64,000 bases of DNA, taken from assembly GCF_008727795.1 (NCBI RefSeq), contig NZ_CP044222.1, forward strand, positions 2,914,001-2,978,000, given 5' to 3'. The position numbers and the translations under genes are program-made. Below, piece by piece: positions 34,165 to 41,446 of this stretch; position 1 is the first letter of the stretch, and each line of letters starts with the position of its first letter. Source of the stretch: Nitrincola iocasae (lineage in GTDB: Bacteria; Pseudomonadota; Gammaproteobacteria; Pseudomonadales; Balneatricaceae). The notes below the pieces were generated by a model that saw only the letters and a program-made list of their open reading frames with translations, made no database searches and was not told where the DNA came from.

Positions 34165-34548
34165 TCAGCGGCGCACAATCACAGTTTCGACCATCAGCAG
34201 TATGACCGATACCACATTGGCAATCAGTGCGCCGGCAGCAAAAGAGACCATACTGGCGGTAATGGAAGGTGTCATACCCCCTTCATGAATATTCACGCCA
34301 TAACCCCAGATAAAGGCCGCAATCAATAACTGCAGATCCGCTACCAGGCTGGTAGACAGCATCAATGCACCAAGATGGGTGCGATCCCCGAACTTAAGCA
34401 CCGTACAAACCAGACTGACAACCAGCGCTGCAAACAACTCCCAGACATCATGATGATTTATATTATCAACTTCACCCACAAAAAAGCCGAAATTTAATGT
34501 CAGCGCCAGTATAATAAAGAATGCAAAAATCACTTTTTCCCGGTTCAT
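34165..34548 (-). CDS. small integral membrane protein, DUF6394-like
   Basis: A 127-residue protein with about four membrane segments (8-26, 35-52, 62-85, 98-122) and short loops. It resembles the DUF6394 family, which I recall beside potassium-channel genes, but the assignment is by eye. It is the first gene of a pair with the K+ channel, separated by two bases, so it may be an auxiliary subunit or regulator. A GGAAG lies upstream of the ATG. Function unknown. Confidence 0.75.
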   Translation of the reverse strand: MNREKVIFAFFIILALTLNFGFFVGEVDNINHHDVWELFAALVVSLVCTVLKFGDRTHLGALMLSTSLVADLQLLIAAFIWGYGVNIHEGGMTPSITASMVSFAAGALIANVVSVILLMVETVIVRR

Positions 34549-34583
34549 AGAACTACTTCCGTGACAGAGTGTAATTAGGGACA

Positions 34584-34614
34584 GCCGGTAGTCGGGAACT
34601 ATACGACTACCGGC
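34584..34614. promoter_or_regulatory. 11-bp perfect inverted repeat in a divergent promoter region
   Basis: GCCGGTAGTCG (34584-34594) and CGACTACCGGC (34604-34614) pair perfectly around a 9-base loop. It lies 36 bases from the minus-strand DUF6394-like start and 49 from the plus-strand M16 protease start. There is no T-run on either side, so an operator or 5' UTR hairpin is likelier than a terminator. Confidence 0.5.
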
Positions 34615-34663
34615 CAGTCTTATCGTATATCAACTTCAGCCTTCAAAGACTTACAGGTATCTT

Positions 34664-37510
34664 ATGCCAGGGGTTACAGGATTCAAAATGCTCCGCGTTG
34701 TTTTTTTATTGTTTCTGATCAGCTTTTCCGGTTTTGTTCCAGCTCAGGTTATCCAAAGCCCCTATGACACCCGGTCACTTGAAACCTTTATCTTACCCAA
34801 CCAACTGAAAGTATTATTAATTTCCGATCCAGAAGCTGAAAAGGCGGCCGCATCAATGGACGTTGCTGTCGGCTCGGGTGCTAACCCGGTAGAAATTCCC
34901 GGTCTGGCGCACTTCCTGGAGCACATGCTGTTTCTGGGCTCAGAAAAATACCCGGAAGCTGATAGCTATCAGTCGTATATCAGCGCCAACGGTGGATCAC
35001 ACAATGCTTTCACCGCTTATGAAAACACCAATTATTTTTTTGATGTGCGTCCCGAAGCATTCGCAGGTGCTCTGGATAGGTTTTCACGCTTTTTTATCGA
35101 CCCGTTATTTACTGCAGACTATGTGCAACGTGAGCGTCACGCAGTTGACTCTGAATTTCAGGCCAAGCGCCGGGACGATAGCCGTCGCGTACATGAAGTC
35201 ACCAAACAGGTCATGAATGCAGAACATGGTTGGAGCAACTTTGCTGTAGGCGATTTACGTTCCCTGTCAGACAGTGAAAACCTTCAGATACGCGACGCGC
35301 TGATCGATTTTTACCAGCAGTACTACTCAGCCAATCTGATGAGCCTGGTTGTCAGTGGTCCGCAATCCCTGGACGAGTTGCGCGGACTGGTGGAAATGCG
35401 CTTCAGTGATATTGCCAATTTCCAGGCCGAGCCCTATGTCGATAAAGCGCCCTTGTTTTCTGAAGAGCAACTGCCTTTACAACTTGAAATACAGACTCTG
35501 CGTCAACAACGTACCCTATCACTAACCTTTCCGGTTGCGCCAACTCGTGAACATTGGCGGAGTAAACCTCTGTACTTTATTGGCAGTCTACTGGGTTATG
35601 AGGGAAAAGGCAGTCTATTCAGCCTGTTGAAATCACAACAACTGGCAACCGGCGTATCAGCCTATACTGCCATTGATCTTCCCGGCCAGGCCAGCTTTCA
35701 GGTCAATATCGAGCTAACCGATGACGGCCTCGATCAGATAGATCGCATTACTACGCTGTTCTTTGGCTATGTCAATTTACTACGGCAACAGGGCCTTAAT
35801 GCCAGCCTTTACCAGGAAGAAAGTGAACTGGCGGCGCTGCAGTTTCAGTTCCGCGACCAACCTCAGCCCATTCATGAAGTGATGATGCTGGCTCAAATGC
35901 AGCAGCGCTATCCAGCCGAAAACCTGTTGAATGCAAACTATCTGCTGGAAAGTTTTGAGCCAGCACTCATTGATAGCTACTTGCAGCAACTTACCCCCGA
36001 CAATCTTCTGTTAACCCTGCAACACCCGCAGGTCACGCCGGAGCTGACCGAGACGCGTTATAATGCCGGTTACCGCTTTGCCTCTATTGATGCACAGCGC
36101 TTGAGTCTTTGGCAGGAAGCCGACCCGGATACCGATCTGCAATTGCGCCAGCTGAATCCGTTTATTCCCGATTCTCTGGCTTTAACAGAACGTGATGATC
36201 CGGCTAGCGACTTACCTATAGCCCTGCGCGATGAACCCGGTTTCAGCCTGTGGTATCAACAGGATCAACAGTTCCAGCGCCCCCGTGCTGATGTGTATTT
36301 TGCCTTCATGACCCATTTGGCACTGGCCAGTGCAGAAAACGCCGTTATGCTGGAACTTTACACCCGAGTACTCAACGATCAGATGAATGAAATGCTCTAT
36401 GATGCATCGTTAGCTGGCCTGAATGTGTCACTCTACCCACACCTGCGCGGCTTCTCGCTGCAAATTTCCGGTTACAATGATAAACAGCCCCTGCTGCTGG
36501 ACGCCCTGCTGCAGGAGATGCAGCACCCTGAAATCACTCCGGCCAGATTTGAGCGGGTACGTCAGCAACTTGAAGAACGCCTGATCAATCAACGCCAGGA
36601 GGGGCCTTATCAGCTAGCCATGCAACAGCTCTTCACAGCTCTCATGTCGCGCTGGAGCACAGAAGACCGATTGGCGGCCCTGGAAAACGTAACCCCCGAA
36701 CAACTGCAGCAGTTTCTCTCAGAGCTGTTTACCGAGGCCGAAGTACGCCTACTGGCACATGGTAATATAACCGCAGATACCGCCCTGAACATGAGTCAGC
36801 AGATTCAGTCTCAACTATTATCAGATACGCGTTCGGTAACCGGTATCCGGGTGCCTGTTGTAGAAATCCCATTAAACACACCACTTACCGATACACTGAA
36901 ACTGGCGCATAACGACGCCACGTTGGTTCGCTATCTGCAAGCCAGTGATCGAAGTCTGGAAAATCGAGCGGCTGTTGCGCTATTGAATGAGATTATTTCT
37001 ACCCCGTTTTATTCACGTTTACGCACGGATATGCAACTGGGCTATATCGTATTTGCCAATTACCTACCGATGGTGGATGTACCCGGCCTGGCTCTTATTG
37101 TGCAATCACCGATGGCTGACCCCATTCAACTGGAAACGCATTTTGATAATTTCCTGATTGCTATGCACAGCCAGCTGCAAGAATTGAGTGATGAACAGTT
37201 AGACGATTTTCGTCAGAGCTTGCGCTCACGATTGCTACAACCTGATACCAAGTTGTCTGAGCGCTCTCAGCGCTATTGGCGGGAATTGGACCGTGATGGC
37301 GCCTTCACAACCCATCAACAGATTGCTGAGCAGGTTTCTGAAATCAGCCGTGATGACCTGATAACGTTACTGGCAGAGTTGCAAACCCGGCAATATCAGA
37401 TCCGCAGCTTTGGAAGTTTACTTCCCGAAGGTGATGCTGTGCCGATAATTCCGGATCTCAGTGGCTATCAAAGCCTGCAACAACAACGTAGCGAAAGCCA
37501 TTTCCACTGA
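34664..37510 (+). CDS. pitrilysin/insulinase-type M16 metalloprotease
   Basis: A 948-residue exported zinc protease, close in size to E. coli protease III (962). A signal peptide covers about residues 9-27 (LLFLISFSGFVPAQ); an internal ATG at 34688 is an alternative start. The inverted zinc motif HFLEH is at 83-87 (LAHFLEHMLFLGSEKYP), and the third zinc ligand is the Glu in HAVDSEFQAKRRDD. The C-terminal half repeats the M16 fold without the motif, as usual for full-length pitrilysins, and includes the LRTDMQLGYIVFANY substrate-binding segment. It degrades peptides in the periplasm. Its stop abuts that of the convergent acidic protein gene. Confidence 0.94.
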   Translation: MPGVTGFKMLRVVFLLFLISFSGFVPAQVIQSPYDTRSLETFILPNQLKVLLISDPEAEKAAASMDVAVGSGANPVEIPGLAHFLEHMLFLGSEKYPEADSYQSYISANGGSHNAFTAYENTNYFFDVRPEAFAGALDRFSRFFIDPLFTADYVQRERHAVDSEFQAKRRDDSRRVHEVTKQVMNAEHGWSNFAVGDLRSLSDSENLQIRDALIDFYQQYYSANLMSLVVSGPQSLDELRGLVEMRFSDIANFQAEPYVDKAPLFSEEQLPLQLEIQTLRQQRTLSLTFPVAPTREHWRSKPLYFIGSLLGYEGKGSLFSLLKSQQLATGVSAYTAIDLPGQASFQVNIELTDDGLDQIDRITTLFFGYVNLLRQQGLNASLYQEESELAALQFQFRDQPQPIHEVMMLAQMQQRYPAENLLNANYLLESFEPALIDSYLQQLTPDNLLLTLQHPQVTPELTETRYNAGYRFASIDAQRLSLWQEADPDTDLQLRQLNPFIPDSLALTERDDPASDLPIALRDEPGFSLWYQQDQQFQRPRADVYFAFMTHLALASAENAVMLELYTRVLNDQMNEMLYDASLAGLNVSLYPHLRGFSLQISGYNDKQPLLLDALLQEMQHPEITPARFERVRQQLEERLINQRQEGPYQLAMQQLFTALMSRWSTEDRLAALENVTPEQLQQFLSELFTEAEVRLLAHGNITADTALNMSQQIQSQLLSDTRSVTGIRVPVVEIPLNTPLTDTLKLAHNDATLVRYLQASDRSLENRAAVALLNEIISTPFYSRLRTDMQLGYIVFANYLPMVDVPGLALIVQSPMADPIQLETHFDNFLIAMHSQLQELSDEQLDDFRQSLRSRLLQPDTKLSERSQRYWRELDRDGAFTTHQQIAEQVSEISRDDLITLLAELQTRQYQIRSFGSLLPEGDAVPIIPDLSGYQSLQQQRSESHFH

Positions 37511-38080
37511 TTAGTCGAACAATACATTCAAATCAGGTGTAAACGACTCTTCCAGCAGCCTGAACCGTTCCTCCGGTTCAGGCTCTGTTTCCATTGCCTC
37601 CAGACGTCGATAAAAATTGGACGCACCAAGCATGTCTTCACCGACTGTCTGTCCACTTTCCGTTTCAAAGGTCAACTCACCGCTAAAACCGACGTCCGGA
37701 TCGCAATCCTGGCTCAGCCCTAACGCAAAACACTGCTGCTCACGAACATCAGAGGTAATTTCTGAAAAGATACGATCTTCGCCGGTCAGCGGGGGTGGCT
37801 CTTCGGGCTGGTTAAACATCTCCTGGACTTCATAGACCTCATCAGGCTCTGAGTACATGATGACTACAGGTTCCAGGGGTTCAGCAGGTTCAGACGGATA
37901 AACTTCCAACATGGGCTCAGGATCATAGTACCCTCTTTCACGCCCTTCAAATACATCCCGGGCATGAAAACGTCCGCCCTCATAAGCATCTGGTTTTATC
38001 ACACTATAATCTGGAGATTCATTTGCCAGAGCGGCCAATGGCATGAGCCCCACCAGACACCACAGACAGAAATTTCTCAC
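37511..38080 (-). CDS. exported acidic protein of unknown function
   Basis: A 189-residue protein with a short signal peptide (about 1-19, CLVGLMPLAALANES) and a mature part very rich in Glu, Asp and Pro (for example MLEVYPSEPAEPLEPVV and FNQPEEPPPLTGED). Three or more cysteine-containing spots (QQCFALGLSQDCD) could form a disulfide. I recognise no family. The start is GTG 38080, three bases after the sbcB stop, with GGAG inside the end of sbcB, so it is coupled to sbcB. Low complexity suggests a flexible periplasmic or surface protein. Confidence 0.7.
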   Translation of the reverse strand: MRNFCLWCLVGLMPLAALANESPDYSVIKPDAYEGGRFHARDVFEGRERGYYDPEPMLEVYPSEPAEPLEPVVIMYSEPDEVYEVQEMFNQPEEPPPLTGEDRIFSEITSDVREQQCFALGLSQDCDPDVGFSGELTFETESGQTVGEDMLGASNFYRRLEAMETEPEPEERFRLLEESFTPDLNVLFD

Positions 38081-38083
38081 CGG

Positions 38084-39541
38084 TCAGAACTCCATCGGAT
38101 AGATAGATTCAGCATACATAGCCAGATCCTCAAGTATCTGTTGCTCCATTGATGTTAGCTCACGTTCACTAGCAATACGATTCAGCTCATCAAACAACCC
38201 GGTCATGGTCAGACAGTCATCATTATCGGGTCCGAGCAATTGTCGACTGCGATACTCATCCCATTGCTGCTGCTCATCTTCGGTAAGGCTAAAGGGAAAA
38301 TTACGTGCTTTATAGCGCAACAAAAGCTCCGGTAAACGCTGATCCTGAAAGGGCAGCTTCAATCCAGCCAGTAACTCTGGAGGTGTCTGTCGCACCTCTT
38401 CCATCAGATGCCGATCTGAATCACTGAAGAAGCCTCCACTATAGAGCATATGATCCGGGTTCTTTTCGGCATTAAATGCGGACTCAGCGTAAACTGCCTG
38501 TAATTTCTCCTGCCACACAGCACGACTGTCACGCAGCATGGCCAGGTGCTGCCGACACAGCTCACCGGAAATGCTAAGTCGCTGCGCTTCTGCCGGACTG
38601 AGCATTGTGGCCGGTGCAAGTACTGGGCAACGGTTAGCATGCACCAGTTTCAGCGCCACTCGGGGCGCATCAGCAGGCTGTTCATCCTGACGGGTGTATA
38701 GACCTGCACGGAGTTGTTCAACCGTGAGATCAAGCAAGGGCGCTGGGTTGTGGCGCAGATCCCAGACAATCACGGCATTGCTGTTGATCGGGTGCTGTGC
38801 CAAGGGAGCTATTGCGGCCAGATTGCCCTGCTCTACCGGGTAGCGTGAAGAGACATGTAGCACCGGCTTCATCGACTGCGTGTCCAGCATCTGCCGCACC
38901 GCTTGCTTGGAGCGCTGGGAAAAAACAAACTCAAACAGCTTGGGTTGCTTTTCCTTAACCAGCTTTGCCAGCGCCAGTGTCGCCCAGACATCCGACAGCG
39001 CATCGTGAGCCTGGTCATGTACCAGCCCGTTAGCGCGACTGAGGTCCTCAAGCCGCAGGCTGGGGGCACCTGATTCATAGGTTGGCCAGACAATACCATC
39101 CGGACGCAGTGCTCGTGCCAGACGCAACATATCGATGATATCCCAGCGAGAGCAGCCATTCTGCCATTCACGTGCGTAGGGATCAAAAAAGTTGCGATAG
39201 AGCGTATAGCGCGTCACTTCATCATCAAAACGCAGACTGTTATAGCCCACAGCACAAGTCCCGGGCTGGGATAATTCAGCATGAATGCGACTGATGAACT
39301 CTGCCTCACACACCCCTTCTGCCATAGCCTTTTGCGGGGTGATGCCGGTGATGAGAGACGCCATGGGATGTGGCAGAAAATCATCGGCAGGTGCACAGTA
39401 AAGCACCAGTGGCTCACCTATTACATTGAAATCCATATCGGTGCGTACACCAGCAAACTGCATAGGTCGGTCACGCTTGGGATCCGTACCAGAGGTTTCA
39501 TAATCATGCCAAAAAAAGCTACCCGCTTGTGCCTGCGCCAT
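38084..39541 (-). CDS. sbcB: exodeoxyribonuclease I
   Basis: A 485-residue cytosolic 3'-5' single-strand DNA exonuclease, near E. coli ExoI length. The DEDDh site is visible: Asp and Glu in FWHDYETSGTDP, Asp in GYNSLRFDDEVTRY, and the His/Asp pair in QAHDALSDVWATLALA. The SH3-like and C-terminal regions follow (DPDHMLYSGGFFSDSD near the last third without the first D). It acts in mismatch repair and recombination. It is the upstream gene of a pair with the acidic exported protein and diverges from the YchJ gene across a 99-base spacer. Confidence 0.96.
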   Translation of the reverse strand: MAQAQAGSFFWHDYETSGTDPKRDRPMQFAGVRTDMDFNVIGEPLVLYCAPADDFLPHPMASLITGITPQKAMAEGVCEAEFISRIHAELSQPGTCAVGYNSLRFDDEVTRYTLYRNFFDPYAREWQNGCSRWDIIDMLRLARALRPDGIVWPTYESGAPSLRLEDLSRANGLVHDQAHDALSDVWATLALAKLVKEKQPKLFEFVFSQRSKQAVRQMLDTQSMKPVLHVSSRYPVEQGNLAAIAPLAQHPINSNAVIVWDLRHNPAPLLDLTVEQLRAGLYTRQDEQPADAPRVALKLVHANRCPVLAPATMLSPAEAQRLSISGELCRQHLAMLRDSRAVWQEKLQAVYAESAFNAEKNPDHMLYSGGFFSDSDRHLMEEVRQTPPELLAGLKLPFQDQRLPELLLRYKARNFPFSLTEDEQQQWDEYRSRQLLGPDNDDCLTMTGLFDELNRIASERELTSMEQQILEDLAMYAESIYPMEF

Positions 39542-39640
39542 CTCACCATCTCATGCTATAGTCGATTATCCGTAACGTTCATACGGCTTTGCTACCGTGT
39601 TATGCTGAAGAGTATCAGTTAATAATCCGGGGATCATCCT

Positions 39641-40069
39641 ATGTTGCAGGATCAAACCAGCAGCGATCAACTCTGCCCGTGTGAATCGGGTAAACCTTTC
39701 AACTTTTGTTGCGCACCTGCCATTAACGGCAGTCGACCAGCCAAATCGGCTGAAGCGCTGATGCGTTCACGTTATTCTGCTTTTTTTGTCGGTGCAGTTG
39801 ATTATCTTATCGACTCCACTGCACCAGAAACTCGTCGTGAAGAAGATCGCGAACTACTGGTGGAACAAACACAGATTACCAACTGGACCCAACTGACTAT
39901 TCTTGAGACTCAGGCTGGCCAACCGCAGGACACAGAAGGCGAAGTTTGCTTTGAGGCACACTTTGAAAGTCCTGATGGCAATGGAATACTCCGGGAAACC
40001 TCGCGTTTTCGCCAGGATAGTGGCCGCTGGTACTACGTTGATGGTGACTTGGAACTCATCCCCACCTGA
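39641..40069 (+). CDS. YchJ family protein with SEC-C zinc motif
   Basis: A 142-residue protein starting with a SEC-C zinc-binding motif (CPCESGKPFNFCCAP, residues 12-26) followed by the RPAKSAEALMRSRYSAFFVG segment and an NTF2-like fold (VCFEAHF, ETSRFRQDSGRWYYVDG). E. coli YchJ is a close relative; its function is unknown, and zinc binding is expected. It stands between sbcB (divergent) and the EF-hand protein. A run of seven T at 40072-40078 directly after the stop could help termination but has only a weak stem. Confidence 0.92.
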   Translation: MLQDQTSSDQLCPCESGKPFNFCCAPAINGSRPAKSAEALMRSRYSAFFVGAVDYLIDSTAPETRREEDRELLVEQTQITNWTQLTILETQAGQPQDTEGEVCFEAHFESPDGNGILRETSRFRQDSGRWYYVDGDLELIPT

Positions 40070-40104
40070 GGTTTTTTTCTGGTTAAGAAGTATTCAAAGT
40101 GGCC

Positions 40105-40132
40105 GATAACCTCAAAATCGACTGAGGTTATC
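40105..40132 (+). promoter_or_regulatory. leader hairpin enclosing the Shine-Dalgarno of the EF-hand gene
   Basis: GATAACCTCA (40105-40114) pairs perfectly with TGAGGTTATC (40123-40132) around the 8-base loop AAATCGAC. The GAGG in the 3' arm (40124-40127) is the only SD for the ATG at 40136. If the stem forms in the mRNA the ribosome site is closed, so translation may depend on a protein, sRNA or temperature. As DNA it could equally be an operator. Confidence 0.55.
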
Positions 40133-40135
40133 ACC

Positions 40136-41317
40136 ATGCGTATTGAATCGTCTTCTTTGCAGTTCACATCATCACACCAGGCGCAAAGCCGCTATCAACG
40201 CAATGAGCAGCTGCATGTCAGCCTTCCGGATCGCTCAACAGGGCACATGACTGAGTTGAGCTACTCCAGCCAAAAGAGCGTTGAAACTGCTCAACTCATG
40301 ACCTATAACGAGCTGCGTAGCCAAGCTGGAAATCCAGCATTGGCAGTCAAAGCTGACCGCTTATCAGCACAAGTCGAGGCCGCCAATGAACGCAATCAAA
40401 CAGCGGCCAATGACGCCTCGGCAGGGATTAGTCACAGCGCTGAGGATGGTGATATTCTGGTGCTCTCAGCAGAAGATAGGTTACGTATTTCGTTAATTCA
40501 GTCTCTGATTCGCAATCTGACCGGTAAGGATATTGAATTTTCCATCATTGACCTGCGCCTGCCAAAACAGTCCACTGTTGAGGCCCAGCCAGTACAGCCG
40601 ACACAACCGGTTACAGCGACGATTCAACCCTTGGAAGTGCCAGTTCAAGCCAGTCTGGACTATCAGGTATCAGAAAGCTTTTATCAGCAGGAGCAAACTG
40701 CTTTTCAGGCCACTGGGCAGGTCACCAGCACCGATGGCAAACAGATTCAGATCGACATTTCCGTGAATATGAGTCGTGAATTACTTCAGCACCGGGAATT
40801 TTCACTGCAACTGGGCGGCGCCCTCAAAGATCCTCTGGTCATTAGTTTTGATGGCAAAGCCGCCGAACTCAGCCAAGAACGCTTTGAGTTTGACTTAACG
40901 CTGGATGGTCAGCAAGAACTGATTCCAAAACTGGCAGGTAATGCGGCATTTTTGGCACTTGACCGTAATGGTGACGCTCATATCAACGATGGTAGCGAGC
41001 TTTTTGGGGCCACCACAGGTGATGGCTTTGCCGAACTGGCAGAACATGACGACGACGGTAATGGCTGGATCGATGAAAATGATGCTATCTTTGAGCACCT
41101 GCAACTCTGGCTAAAACCCGGAGAAGGTAACAGCCAACAACTGATCAGCCTGAAAGATGCTGGGTTAGGTGCCATTTATCTGGGTAATGCGGACACACCG
41201 TTTACCCTGAACGGCTCACTAGGTGAAGAGCGCCTCGGCGTAATCCGCTCCAGCGGTATCTACCTGTCAGAGCAAGGGAAAGCAGGCTTGATTCAGCAGG
41301 TTGACTTGAGCGTTTGA
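40136..41317 (+). CDS. uncharacterised protein with C-terminal EF-hand-like calcium motif
   Basis: A 393-residue protein without signal peptide or membrane segment. Residues 1-180 are polar and low in hydrophobic clusters, with a Gln/Pro/Val-rich spacer near 150-175. From about 180 a beta-rich domain begins (EQTAFQATGQVTSTDGKQIQ). Near 270-325 two calcium-loop-like stretches occur: LALDRNGDAHINDGSELFG and HDDDGNGWIDENDAIFEHL, the EF-hand/dockerin-like form also seen in RTX-type and VCBS proteins. I recognise no named family. It is monocistronic, preceded by the SD-closing hairpin. Calcium binding is a fair inference; the role is unknown. Lack of an N-terminal signal would fit cytosolic or type I export. 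Confidence 0.75.
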   Translation: MRIESSSLQFTSSHQAQSRYQRNEQLHVSLPDRSTGHMTELSYSSQKSVETAQLMTYNELRSQAGNPALAVKADRLSAQVEAANERNQTAANDASAGISHSAEDGDILVLSAEDRLRISLIQSLIRNLTGKDIEFSIIDLRLPKQSTVEAQPVQPTQPVTATIQPLEVPVQASLDYQVSESFYQQEQTAFQATGQVTSTDGKQIQIDISVNMSRELLQHREFSLQLGGALKDPLVISFDGKAAELSQERFEFDLTLDGQQELIPKLAGNAAFLALDRNGDAHINDGSELFGATTGDGFAELAEHDDDGNGWIDENDAIFEHLQLWLKPGEGNSQQLISLKDAGLGAIYLGNADTPFTLNGSLGEERLGVIRSSGIYLSEQGKAGLIQQVDLSV

Positions 41318-41446
41318 AAAACTATTTCATCATACGCTGCAATCAAGGCTTTTATTGCGGCACCTGCCACCGGTAGAATAGTCCGCCTTAGCATTAGCTT
41401 GGCATACTTAAGGATTGCTGGACTTAACGTCCGGTTACGGTGATTG

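Noticed and set aside
41318..41446. Stems near 41360 and 41420 before the DUF349 gene
   Set aside because: Mismatched or very short; not distinguishable from chance.
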